This document shows positions 41,902 to 55,086 of a stretch of DNA of 64,000 nucleotides, in pieces. Both the position numbers and the translations under genes were made by a program. This DNA is from Gamsiella multidivaricata. Lineage: Eukaryota > Mortierellomycota > Mortierellomycetes > Mortierellales > Mortierellaceae. The stretch is from assembly GCF_025024155.1 (NCBI RefSeq), contig NW_026251832.1, forward strand, positions 1 to 64,000, read 5' to 3'. The notes under the pieces were generated by a model. The model did no database searches. It was not told where the DNA came from and saw only the letters and a list, made by a program, of their open reading frames with translations. Positions within the stretch are counted from its first letter, which is position 1, and each line of letters begins with the position of its first letter.

Positions 41902-44887
41902 TGTGGAAAGAGAGGCTGTTGGTGTTGCTGCTGGTCTAAGGGGGGTAGAGTGGGGAGTGCGAATAGATCAAGGGGCGAAGAAGAAGAGGACTGGGAGGAA
42001 GAGAGGCAGGGAGGGAGAGGATGATGTGGTTGGAAAGAAAGAGGAGAGAAGAGGGAAAAGAAGGACGGGTGGAGGGGATCAAAGAAGGGGCGCCCTTTTA
42101 TATGGGCCCTATCAGTCATAGTCATGGTCGTAGTCATCGTCATGATCCCCCTGCCCTGACGTGTTGCTGTGGATCGAGGCGAGCGAGTGCGGGGTAAGGC
42201 TGGCTCAGGATGAATATGGACATTTGTGCCTGCGGGGTCAGGCCCAGAGGGAAACTCTGTTTTACTTTACACGGGGGCCAGGATGGGCAGGGCCTGCACA
42301 GTCACACCGGCCCTGCCTGCAGTAGACCCATGCAACTTTATCCGCCTCAGATCCGCAAGCATGTGAAGATGTTGGGTCGCTCGCTAACCGCACTCATTGG
42401 CCCACTCGAACACGGACACACCCTCCTTTCCCCTCCCCTCCCCTCCCTTCCTATAATCCTATAAACAACCCGAGGAAACAACCCGCCGGAACAAAGAAAA
42501 TAAACTTGGACGGACACCCTTTTGCACGGACGCGGAATGCCCAAGATAGAAAGGGCATTTTCATTTTCAATTTTTTTTTTGTTAGATGACACATCTTCTT
42601 TAAATTGTCGCTGTTGGTCGTCCTGCTCGCTACTGTCGCTTGTCCTTGTCGTGTGCATCTGTCTGTGCATGTGTATGTGTATATCTGTTGTTGTTTGATC
42701 TTCATTCCTCTCTCTCTCTCCATCCTCCGTCCCACCAACACCCTCCCTCACACTATTACTCACTCCTGCCGTCTGTCTGCTTCACTATGGCTCATAGTTT
42801 GCTATATCCGTCCCCAATTGCGCCAATCCCCACATTTTACCATAAGAGGATGCTTTGCTTGACTCTTTGTTTGTTTGGATCATTCACACCACAGGGTATT
42901 CTCAGAATGGGTTTAAGCGATGCAAGGCACACCTGCATGACTTTACACATCCCTCTATCCGCTAACGTGTCTTTCCTGCGCATACAAACCGTCCAGGTCG
43001 CCTAGTGTGAAAAGGAAAAGCGAAAGGGGGGCGGAGGTGTATCCATTATGACTAGAGTTGACACAAAGCAGCTATACAGCTCCACTCCTTGAGAAATAAT
43101 CAGGGACCTGGGCGTAGAAAAAAAAAAAAAAAAAAAAACCGCTAAAAGTGTGAATTCAACTAAGCACTTCAAGCCGTGACAAAGCAGATTAATTGTTCCG
43201 ACAAACATGGGGGAGAGGTGGGTATTGTGCTAATGGGGCTCAGTCTTACACTTTATTCTTAATATTTGAGAGACGGCAGCAGTGATAGCAGCATAGGACA
43301 CTCGGCTTTGAGATATGGAGTCCCATTCAACTGGACATTGGTAGAGTAGCAACCGCAATCGGTATTGGCCTTGCAGTATGGTGCTATGGACGAAGAATAT
43401 GTATTGAATGTAGTCATCCAGGCCTTGCAGGGAGTATGTCTTTGCAAGTATTCTTCTGACCCCTCTGACGTCATAAACCACCATACAGGGGACATCCGCT
43501 CCTTCACGAAGCGTGGGCACCTCCGTCCTTCTGGTTTCTTTTGCGTTTGCCCCTTGCCTCTTGCACGGTTTACCATTTTCAAAAATATTATCCACCTGGT
43601 CCAGAGCTAACCAAATCAGGCATTTTTGCAATTGTTCCGTGTGCGACATCAAATTGGTGGCGCGCAGTATATATATTTTTTTTTCTGACTACGCCCAGTA
43701 AATATTTTACAGCCCGCCTGGTTACTCTTCCTCTTCTCCCTGGAAGGATATTCGCCTTGTCAAAAGAGTTCAACAGCTGCGCTTAATGCCCCTGTATATG
43801 TGCTGCTATTAAATATCCTTGCGAACGAAATACCTGTGCTCTGGGCTTTATATTGCATAGATTTATGTCAGCATGTGGACTGTGCCTATGGCATGTCCGA
43901 ATCAAACTGAAATGGTATTAAAGCCACAAATGCGAAAGAGAGGGAGAGAACTAGAATGGTGATTGAAAGGAGTGGGATGCAATGATAATAAGAAAAGCGT
44001 AAGCTTCAAGGCTAAAAGCGTCTGCAACTCGAAAAATAAAATAAAAAAGAGAGCATGAGGATTACGATGAAAGGATAGATAGTTGGGATTATTTGGACGT
44101 GGCACATAGAAATGCCACCTATAGTGTGCTTCGTGCTTCACCACCAAGAATAAATGCGGGCACTTGGCATCGACTCTCTAGGATCAGTGCCACCAAATTA
44201 ACAGCGCATCCAAACAAGATTCATTCATCTATGGATCAGTTGTAAGCGTTTTCAGAACTGTAGTCTAGAAACCCAGTGTGAGCATAGATAGTCTAACCTC
44301 AAAGTTGAGAGCCATTTCTGGAGTTTGGTATTCGACAGAAGAGATAATAGACGATCTTTGATTTGCACTCAAGAGACATTGGATACAAGATACAAAGTTA
44401 AATTACTCTGTGGTTTTCAACAAAGCCCCGCAAGGGTATGGACCCATCATGATGTTGGATTTCATAACTCGCAATGGGTGTAAGGAACTTTCCATCGTAT
44501 AATAAATGAAGATACGAAAAAACAAACTATCGGCTGCATGAAGCTTGTCATACGGAAATGTTGGGCCCGCTGTAATGCAAAGGCGGGTTAGAATCGTGAC
44601 CCTTCGTAGTAGAGCACGCCGATAGTCTACTGAAACAATACTCATTGGAAGGACAATGCAAGGCTCAAGGTGCGGGGAAGGAAGCTTGAGGTGGCAGAAG
44701 GAAGAAAGGACGCATTCATGAGCGCGACCAGATCACACTTGTGTTGAGACCAGACCAAATTGCAGCCCAAATCGACCACGTCTGGCGCACGGCTCCTAAC
44801 ATGGGTGCATCAACGCTACATATTTGCATGGCCTAGGACATGGCTATCCAGCATCGTCATCACCCCTACTCTCGCCAATTTTTGCTT

Positions 44888-44958
44888 AATCGTTGGGGGC
44901 GCAAGAACAGCAAAAGAGCAATCGTTGGGGGCGCAGGAACAACAAAAGTGCAATCGTT
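44888..44958. repeat. 32-base tandem duplication
   Basis: Units starting AATCGTTGGGGGCGCA lie at 44888 and 44920, with two to four differences; a partial third unit (AATCGTT) begins at 44952, again 32 bases later. Confidence 0.85.
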
Positions 44959-45441
44959 CTGTGTTGAGCAACCGATCCAATGACATGGTTGGTCTGATTG
45001 GAGCATTAAGGTTGCCAGCAAGCAACACAAAGAAGTGCCATCTGCCTATCCATCCATGCAGAAGCAAATAAAAGGAAGGAAAACAGACAGGTCGCTGGAA
45101 GTAACTTTGAATACGGAGTACAAATATCCATATCTTATCGGATCAATGTGTGTAGAGTCGGCATAGATCATCGAATTGTGTGCACAAGATTCCGTAACAT
45201 TAAGGTCCACGCCACGTGGATTTCTGTTCATACAACGTTTGGGAGCGTTTACTGCAAACTTTGACGCGAGATAAATCGACGGCTGAATATGTAACGAAAG
45301 CACAAATGATCATGGGCCATGGGTCTCGTATAGGTGCCCATCCAAGCCCATGTCATCCCATGTCCATATCAGCGCCTCTACCCGCATTAAGTTTTACCAT
45401 GGCGCTTTTTCGTCTGTCGCTGGGGCTCCTGTGTGTGTTCA

Positions 45442-45448
45442 TATAAAA
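45442..45448 (+). promoter_or_regulatory. TATA box upstream of the NRPS gene
   Basis: TATAAAA lies about 170 bases before the presumed start codon at 45615 and is followed by pyrimidine-rich sequence suited to transcription start. Assignment by position only. Confidence 0.45.
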
Positions 45449-45614
45449 GGTCGGACTCAGTTGTCTTTTTTACACTGAAATATTCCTATTTCTCATTTTT
45501 CAGAGATCCATCCGTTACGTCTAATAAAACGACCAATAACACCTACTAGTACAGACCAAGGTGCGACATGGACTGGGCTGCGGCCATAGGATACATTTAC
45601 ATCCGTCAATCACA

Positions 45615-47195
45615 ATGACACCTGGTGTAAGAGATGAACGTTGCTAACTGTAAATCTGCTCTTTTGTAGATGCCTGAATCCCTCAATCCTTCTCAGGAAA
45701 AATGCATGTATGTATCAAGCAGCCAGTACCAAGGAGTGTACTCTACACAGAACTTCACGAATGTACTGACGACATCATTTGAAATAGCCGTGCGAGCAAC
45801 ATCGCTACCAGCATGGGCACCCATTCTAATGTCTTCAGCCATGACATCGGTCACCAAGGATCGACCAGCATTGATTCTGTAGGTTACCTGAGCATTTGTC
45901 TCATTTTATTTCTGCGTACATTTTATCGCCAAGCATTCAAGCGGTCGCTAACACGGAACCATCCTCAATACTTAGGGCTCCGTGTTGCTGGATGGCAGTT
46001 CGAGCACTGGGCAATCCGCCACGGACTTAGGTATTTAACTTGCATTGGTACGATGTTATAGACAGCGATTTTCGTGCAGTACAGCAGATCACCCACCTCT
46101 TTATATCATTGTTCACCGTGTAGAAGGACTTCCTGGCCCTCGAGTGACCATTCAAACTGCTTTTGGCAGCATCCACAGCGTCTCAATTTCCACCCTGGAC
46201 ACGAAGGGGATCAAGGAGGTATATATGGTCCAAAGCATTGGATATCAATCCCCCTAAAGCTGCACACGTATCTTGTAAAATGATGACCAACAGAGGATCT
46301 TGTTTTCATGTTTATAGGTCGAAGTCTTTGATAATTTCGAGAGATCGTCAATCGACAAGAGGTACGATCGCTGGACATGTAATTGACACCGTGTGAAGTA
46401 TACATCTTTAAGAATACAAAAATACTCAACGACCTTTCATCCATTGATCTATAAAACACGATAACAGAAACTCTCTTTCCGTCATTCCTGGGGCTCTTGA
46501 CCAAGATGTAAGTATGCTTTCCATCACAATGGCGTTACATGAATACATGTGTCTGAGGCGTCTGGAATTTACACACTTAATTATTTAACCTTAATCATTT
46601 TAGGAGCCCTCTTTGTTTCAACGCGCTGTCTCTAAAGGACATGCCGACATTAGTACTTCTGTCACTCTTGCAGGTAATGGATCTGTTCCAGTAATGGCTA
46701 GATAGTGTCGACTTTTATACATATAAAAAAAAAAGAAGTATTGTAGTCAAACTCAAAGGTCAATGTGTCGTACTGAAGCACCTTCCCGTCACCTACTATT
46801 AGTGTTTGCAGAAGAGACTTTACGCCCCACGATGGACCATCATGCCAGTTCATTTGTAGCCATTAGAGCTGAAGGCAGCAGCGGCGACTGCACACCGATT
46901 TCAACAGTTGTCATCAGTACGGTCGATAAGGTATGGTCTACAGTCTTTGGTGTCGGAAAAAAGGTAGTACTTTGCAATTGTTTACTCATCATAACCCCTC
47001 TACTGAATTTGAGAGCAGTTTCCGGACAGCGAACTCTCTGACGACGCCTTTAGCATGGCTGCAACCGATTCAGTGGTCAACAGAAGGAGGTGAGAGTGAT
47101 AAAGAGCTAGGAATTCGTGCACGATAGCCTTGGCCATGGACGTTGATTACTAACTTCATGATCGCTACTATAATATTAGTCATTGTGGAACGCCC
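45615..47195 (+). other. Intron-dense leader region of the NRPS gene
   Basis: Ten small exons of 12 to 134 bases, plus the first 16 bases of exon 11, encode about 233 residues rich in Ser, Thr, Asp and Val. A compact, possibly beta-rich piece reads [19 protein letters not shown]; later pieces include [13 protein letters not shown] and [17 protein letters not shown] recognise no family. The donors are good fungal sites (GTAAGA, GTATGT, GTAAGT), and one intron has a GCTAAC branch-like sequence. The Ser/Thr-rich style continues past the junction ([16 protein letters not shown]) up to [11 protein letters not shown], where the condensation-domain homology begins. Confidence 0.6.
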
Positions 47196-50100
47196 ATGTC
47201 CCGAACAGCATCGGAGACCGCTTCAGTGACCACCCTCCACTCTGTCGAACCAGAATACCAAGTACCCGCGTACAAGGGGTTTGAGGACCAGGAAGATTAT
47301 TGGCGCAAGGTGTTCGCGGATGTGCCAGCATCGCTAGATATACCCACTGACCGCCCTCGCCCAGCGATGCAGCCATTTACGGGAGAAAATCATCAAGTCT
47401 GCGTCGATGCACAACTGAAGCGGATGCTCACGGACTTGAGCCGTGAATGCGATATGTGTTTGGCCGATGTCCTGATGGTTGCATGGGGTGCGGTGCTTTC
47501 GCGATTGTCTGGCCAAAACGACATCGTCCTCGGTATGCATAACAACCAAGCCGGAGACGAGGATAACTCTATGCGCTCTTCATCAAATGTCTTCCCTGTG
47601 CGCATCGACCTCTCTGGAGACCTGAACACCACCCAATTGCTCAAACTCGCTAATGAGAGGATCCAGGCCGCAAGGGCTCATACTGATGTGTCCTTCGAAA
47701 AAACCACCGACCATGCACAGCCACCAGATCAGAGAAGCCATGCACCGCTGTGCCAGGCGGCATTCCGGTGGGGCGATGGGGGCTTGAGCCATAAAGCGCC
47801 GGACACAACCACCGTTCGCTTTGAGCTCGAGTTGGATTTGCAGGAAGAAGGTGACGGGCTTGCTGGGCGCATGCGCTATGCAGCGGACCTTTTCGACAAG
47901 GAGACGATTGTCAGGCACGTTGGATATTGGATTGCGATGCTTGAAGCCATGACTGGGGACATCAAGCGACCTGTCACCAACGTTGAGATCCTTTCGCTTG
48001 CTGAGAGAAAACTCATGCTCGAGACCTGGAACGAACCATACAAGCAATATCCCGACCAGCACTGCATCCACCAGCTTTTCGAGAAGCAGGCTGCTCAGAC
48101 ACCGGACGCGATTGCTGTGGTCTATGAAGATCAGGCTTTGACTTATGCGGACCTCAATGCACGATCCAACCGACTTGCTCACCATCTCATCGGTCTCGGT
48201 GTCATGCCGGACTCACTTGTCGCACTCTGTGTGCAGCGCACTCCGGCAATGGTGATCGCCATCCTTGCCATCCTGAAAGCTGGCGGTGCCTATGTGCCCC
48301 TCGACCCCGTCCATGCCAGCGAGCGCCTTCTCGATATCCTCTCCGACTGCGCATCGTCCATTGTTGTGGCTGACAACCATGGACGCAGCACCATAGGTGA
48401 GCTGGCTCTTTCTTCGTTCACCGTGGTGGATCTGGAGTTGATGCCGGAGGGCCCTATCGACAACCCGCAAGTCCCCACTCTGACCGCCCACCACCTTGCC
48501 TATGTGATCTACACCTCTGGTTCTACTGGAAGGCCCAAGGGGGTCATGGTCGAGCATGCAAGCGTCACCCGTTTGTTCGATGCCACTGCGTCCTGGTACG
48601 GCTTTGACGAGAGCGATGCCTGGTGCATGTTCCATTCCTTCAGCTTCGACGTGTCCGTGTGGGAACTGTGGGGAGCCCTTCGCTACGGTGGCAAGCTGGT
48701 CCTCCTGGCTAACGACACCGCTCGCTCTCCCGAGGCCCTTTACCGTGTGATCTGCGACCAAGGGGTCACAGTCCTGAACATGACCCCCAGTGCTTTCAAG
48801 CCGCTGATCAAGGTCCAGGCTGAAAGTGAGCAGCACGACCGACTACGCAATGTCATCCTGGCAGGCGAGGCACTGGATCCGGCCATTCTGCAGCCGTGGT
48901 ATGCAAGCCGGCCTAGGGACTCTTCTCGGGTCGTGAACATGTACGGTCCAACCGAGATTACGGTCTATGCGACATACCGTGTGATGGGCCCCGAGGACTG
49001 TTCGCAGGCAATCAGTCCGATCGGAGTGCGAGTTCCAGACCTGACCACCTATGTCTTGGATAGGCACGGCCAGCCGGTGCCGCTGGGAGCAATAGGTGAG
49101 CTGTGCATCGGCGGTGCAGGTGTGGCCCGGGGGTACCTCAACAGGCCAGAGCTGACAGCAGAAAGGTTCGCTCTCGACGGATTCAGCGAGGTGCAAGGTG
49201 CCCGCATGTACAAGACCGGCGATCTCGTTCGGTATCTCCCAGACGGCAGTCTTGTGTACCTCGGCCGCAACGACCAACAGGTCAAGATCCGAGGCTTCCG
49301 CATAGAGCTTGGCGAGATCGAGGCACGTCTTGTCGAGCACTCGCTGGTCGAGGATGCAGTGGTGGTTGCAGTGGGCGAAGGCACAGACAAGCGACTGGTA
49401 GCGTATGTGGTTGCTGAGGCACACGAGGGCCTTGCACACTTGCTGCGTTCCCATATCTCTGTGAGACTGCCAGAGTACATGACGCCTGGAGCATTTGTGC
49501 GTCTAGACCGGTTGCCACTGACAGCCAACGGCAAACTAGACCGTCGCGCACTGCCTGAGCCAGAGGACGGTGACTTCGCGCGTCAGGTTTACGATGCTCC
49601 CATGGGCGAAATTGAGCGTGCTATTGCTGCGATCTGGACGGAGCTACTGGGAGTGAACCGAATCGGTCGTCATGATAGCTTCCTCGCCCTTGGTGGGCAC
49701 TCATTGCTTGCAGTAAGGATGTTGGAGCGTCTGCATGGGTTAGGCTGGACAGTTTCGGTGCGCACATTATTTGAGTCCCCTACTCTCTGCGTGCTTGCAC
49801 AAGCTCTGAGCAAACATCAGCCTGTACCTACGCCACCTAACTTCATCACGAAGGAAACTGAGGCCTTGACCCCAGAGATGCTGCCACTGATTGATATGAA
49901 GCAAGGTGATATCGACCGCATTGTCGATCAAGTACCCGGTGGCCTGGCAAACATTCAAGATATTTACTCCCTTTCACCATTGCAGGATGGTATTTTGTTC
50001 CATCATCTACTCGCCACGGAAGGTGATCCATACCTGCTGACCTCCCATTTGGCATTCAAAGACCGAGCATTATTGGATCGTTACCTGAAAGCGTTCCAGA

Positions 50101-53100
50101 AGGTCGTCGATCGCCACGACATCCTGCGCACGGCGATCATCTGGGAAACCATATCTAAGCCAGCACAAGTCGTACTTCGCCATGCACCTCTCCATGTCCA
50201 GGAACTCTGCATGGACCCGAGCAATGGACCTATCATGGATCAACTGAGCCGAGATTTTAACCGCAGCAATTATCGTCTGGACTTGACCAAAGCACCATTG
50301 TTGCACTTTATCATTTCGCAAGATACAGATGGCCGATGGTTGTTAGTACAGATGATGCATCATATCATCGGGGATCATGCAGCATTGGAGATGATGAACG
50401 GTGAAATCGAGAGTATCCTCAATGGTCTGGAGTACACCCTCTCATCGCCCCAGCCATTCCGGAACCTGGTTGCCCAAGTACGTTCAGGACCAGTCCCAGA
50501 GGCTCACGAACAGTTCTTCAAAGAGATGTTACATGATATCGAGGAGCCCACGCTTCCCTTTGAGCTAGCCGAGGTCCACAATGACGGCGAGGATATCGAA
50601 GAGGCCCATCGAGTTCTGCCGCAGGACCTGAACGACCGCCTCCGTTCTCAGGCCAGGCGACTTGGCGTGAGTCTGGCGACTTTGTGCCATGCAGCATGGG
50701 CTCAAGTGCTCGCACAGACCAGCAGACAGGAGCGGGTAGTGTTTGGAACAGTTCTAATTGGTGGAATACAAAGCGAACAAGGTGATGACCATGCAATGGG
50801 ACTCTCAATCAATACACTCCCTGTTCGTTGCGACATCGATAAGCAGAGTGTGCAGGAGAGGATCCAGCAGACTCATTCGCGACTTGCGGCTCTAGTGGAA
50901 CATGAGCATGCCTCTCTGGCTCAAGCGCAGCGCTGTAGCGGAGTACCGGCCGGATCGCCTTTGTTCAGTGCATTACTGAACTACCGTCACACATTGATGC
51001 CGCCGAGCGACGGCACGGAACCTTCGTCCATTGAGTTCACCAGCAAGGAAGAGCGCGTCAACTACCCAGGCATCGAGTTCTTGGGCGGCCAAGAGCGCAC
51101 GAACTATCCGTTTGTCATGTCGGTGGAGGACTTTGGGTCCGCTCTTGGCCTGACAGCTCAAATTCTGCAGCCCATTGACCCTGTGCGAGTATGTGGATAC
51201 ATGGAGCAGGCGCTTTCCGGTTTGGCCAATGCGCTCGAACACACGCCGGACATGCCGATTCAGGACCTGGATATTTTGCCTCCAGATGAGCGCGAGTTGT
51301 TCCTTCAGACATGGAATGCCACTGAGGGCCCGTATCCCGACCAGCACTGCATCCACCAGCTTTTCGAGAAGCAGGCTGCTCAGACACCGGACGCGATTGC
51401 TGTGGTCTATGAAGATCAGGCTTTGACTTATGCGGACCTCAATGCACGATCCAACCGACTTGCTCACCATCTCATCGGTCTCGGTGTCATGCCGGACTCA
51501 CTTGTCGCACTCTGTGTGCAGCGCACTCCGGCAATGGTGATCGCCATCCTTGCCATCTTGAAAGCTGGTGGCGCGTATTTGCCATTGGATCCCATCCATG
51601 CCAGCGAGCGTCTCCTTGATATTCTGTCCGATGCCTCGCCACCCATCCTCTTGGCTGACACATATGGACGCGACGCACTTGGAGAGGCAGCTATGTCTTC
51701 TTTGACAGTAGTGGATCCAAACGACCCGACCGATGCCTCCGTCGCCAACCCGAGGGTTCCCAGTCTGTCCTCGAGCCATCTTGCCTATGTCATCTACACG
51801 TCAGGGTCAACTGGCAAGCCCAAGGGCGTCATGGTCGAGCACGCAAATATTACCCGACTGTTTGATGCAACGGAAGCGTGGTACCACTTCAACAAGAGTG
51901 ACACCTGGTGCATGTTGCACTCTTTCAGCTTTGATTTCTCGGTATGGGAACTCTGGGGCGCCCTTCACTACGGTGGAAAGTTGGTTCTCCCGTCACACCA
52001 AGTGGCTCGCTCATCGGAGGACCTGTATCGTTTGATCTGCGAGCAGGGAATCACGGTCCTAAACATGACTCCCAGTGCGTTCAAGCCGCTGGTCAGGGTG
52101 CAGGCGCAAAGCGAACTGCAGGATCAGCTGCGCTATGTTATCTTCGGAGGTGAGGCTCTCGAGCCGGCTATCTTGCAGCCATGGTATGCCACCCGGTCAG
52201 ATGATTCTCCCAAGTTGGTGAACATGTACGGCATCACCGAGACGACTGTGCATGTAACCTACCGCGTCATGAAGAAGGAAGACTGCGTCCAGGCCATAAG
52301 CCCTATTGGTGAGAGGATCCCGGATCTGACAGCCTACATCTTGGACACGCGCGGTCAGCTTGCGCCATTGGGAGCCGTGGGAGAACTTTGTATCGGCGGA
52401 GGAGGAGTCTCTCGTGGCTATCTGAACAGGTCTGAGCTGACAGCCGAGAGATTCCCTCTGGACCCATTCAGTAAGGTACAAGGAGCACGGATGTACAAGA
52501 CTGGCGATCTCGCACGTTACATGCCGGATGGTTCTCTTGTGTATCTGGGGCGTAACGATCACCAAGTCAAGATTCGTGGCTTCCGTATCGAGCTCGGAGA
52601 GATCGAGGCGCGTCTTGTCGAACATCCTCTGGTGAATGAGACGGCCGTGCTCGTGCTTGGTGATGGCATTGAAAAGCGTCTTGTTGCTTACATCGTTGCC
52701 GAACCTCAAGAGGAGCTCGCACATATGCTCCGTTCTCACGTTGCTGCAAGACTGCCGGATTATATGACTCCAACTGCATTTGTTCGACTGGAATCAATGC
52801 CCTTGACGCCTAACGGCAAGCTTGATCGTCGCGCGCTACCAGAGCCAGACAGTGGGGCCTTTGTTAGCCAGCAATATGAAGCACCTCATGGAGATATCGA
52901 GTCAATACTGGCTACAATCTGGGGAGACCTACTAAAAATCGATAAGGTCGGGCGTAATGACAACTTCTTTATGCTTGGAGGACACTCGCTGCTTGTGGTG
53001 CAGATGATCGAAAGACTCCGTCGTGCTGGACTCAGTATGTCGGTGCGTGCTTTGTTCGCTACTCCTACCCTCAGGGTGCTGGCTCAGTCCCTCGATCAAC

Positions 53101-55053
53101 GCCATGTGGCAGCGGAAGCGCCACCAAACCTCATTGAATCAGATACAAAAAGGATTACGCCGGATCTGTTGCCTCTCATCGACCTTACTCAGGATGATAT
53201 CGACCGCATCGTCAACAAGGTCCCCGGCGGAGTCAGCAATATCCAGGACATATATGCGCTGTCGCCACTACAGGACGGCATACTTTTCCATCACCTTATG
53301 GCTACCAAGGGCGATCCTTACCTAGTTATTATTCGCATGGCCTTTGACAATAGAGACGTGCTGGATCGATATCTGAGTGCAGTTCAAACAGTCGTCGACC
53401 GTCATGACATCCTGCGCACTGCTATTATTTGGGAGAATATATCGGCACCTGCCCAGGTCATTTGGCGCAAGGCGTCTTTGTCGATCACCAAACTCTCTCT
53501 GGACCCAGCTGACGGACCTATCGCAGAACAGCTCATGCAACGCTACGATCCGCGTCATCACCGCATTGACCTAACGCAGGCACCCTTGACGCGCTTCGTC
53601 ATTGCACAGGATATTGGTGAACGTTGGATGGCGATTCAATTGACACACCACCTTATCGACGACCATTCATCGTTGGAGATGATGAATGCAGAGATCCAAG
53701 ATATCCTTGAGGGTCGAGGCGATACACTTGCCACACCACAGCCTTTCCGTAACCTTATTGCGCAGGCACGGTTTGGGCTGAGTGTTGAGGAACATGAGCG
53801 CTTTTTCACCAATATGCTCAAAGAGGTCGACACCCCAGCTCTTCCATATGGGATGTCTGATGTCTATCGTGATGACCTCGATGTCGTTGAGGCGCGCCAC
53901 ATGCTATCGCAAGACCTGAACGATCGTCTGCGTAACCATGCTAAACGTCTGGGAGTGAGCCTTGCTAGTATGTGCCATCTTGCCTGGGCGCAGGTGATTG
54001 CACGCACCAGTGGACATCAGCGCGTAGTTTTCGGCACTGTTCTGTTTGGGCGCATGGATGCTGGAGTCGGATCGGACAATACGATGGGCGTATTCATCAA
54101 CACGTTGCCCCTCCGAGTGGATCTGGAAGACAATAGCGTTGAGGAAAGCGTGCGTCAGGTTCAACGCGATTTGGCCTCGCTGCTTGAGCATGAGCATGCA
54201 TCCCTAGCAGTTGCACAGAGGTGTAGTAGCGTACCAGTAGGGCTGCCGCTTTTTAACGCGATCCTAAACTATCGACATTATACCGCACTATCCACCTCGA
54301 CAGAAGGTATTGCCGGTATGACATTTCTCGATGAACAGGAGCGCAGCAACTACCCATTCGCTTTGTCTGTCGAAGATTACGGCTCTTCCCTTGGTCTCAC
54401 AGCCCAAATCGCACAGCCGATCAAGTCTGAACATGTATGCAAATACATGGAGCGGGCGCTCTCAGCCCTTGCCGAAGCGCTTGAGCAAAAGCCGCAAATG
54501 CCAGTGCAACATCTCGACATCCTGCCTCATAGTGAGCGCGAACTACTGCTCCAGACATGGAACGCTACCGACCGCCAGTATCCTGATCATCTCTGCGTTC
54601 ACCAGGTGTTTGAGCTCCAGGTGGAGCAGTCTCCTGATGCCATTGCTCTTGTGCACGGCGACCGGTCTCTGGCTTATCGCGAGTTGAACGAGCGTGCCAA
54701 CCGTCTTGCACATCAACTTATCAATCTGGGTGTCAAGTCTGGAGAATTTGTTGCCACATTGCTGAGGCGCTCCTTCGAGCTGGTTATCGCGGAGATTGCC
54801 ATTCTCAAGATCGGGGCCGCTTACGTCCCCATTGACCCCAAGGCTCCTGAGGATCGCCAGATCTACATGTTGAGTGATTGCTCAGCGCGCCTGTTGATCA
54901 CAGATGGCCAGACGGCCATCCCGCCCACGATCCAAACCCCGCTCTTGCGTTGGACTGAAGCATGCGCTGTGGAACCGAATGATCAATGTAAGACAGGATA
55001 CTGCAACGGAGGGATTCTGTTTTCAAATTATGGGAATGCCATACCTTTAACAC

Positions 55054-55086
<33 letters not shown>

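Larger units (their letters stand above)
41902..45614. other. Gene-poor region between isocitrate lyase and the NRPS gene
   Basis: About 3.7 kb. The first 0.6 kb likely contains the isocitrate lyase promoter and leader. The rest is more A/T-rich, and I see no intact gene. It contains a 32-base tandem duplication (from 44888), a poly-A run (about 43120-43138) and, near its right end, a TATA box presumed to serve the NRPS gene. Open frames are short and unsupported. A stretch near 45067-44820 on the minus strand has a faint LINE-endonuclease look but is not convincing. Confidence 0.5.

Noticed and set aside
40774..42024. 416-residue plus-strand ORF opposite isocitrate lyase
   Set aside because: Shadow of a strongly codon-biased gene; no domain, and the minus strand encodes a clear enzyme.
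43230..43652. 140-residue minus-strand ORF in the gene-poor region
   Set aside because: No family resemblance, no splice-consistent extension; codon use looks random.
44816..45067. Minus-strand frame with a segment like LLAGNLNAP, recalling a LINE endonuclease
   Set aside because: Only one short motif-like stretch, with no catalytic context or reverse transcriptase around it; likely chance.
47583..48185. Several 150-207-residue minus-strand ORFs across the NRPS, repeated at 61248-61871
   Set aside because: Antisense shadows of A and C domains; their repetition follows from the duplicated sense sequence.
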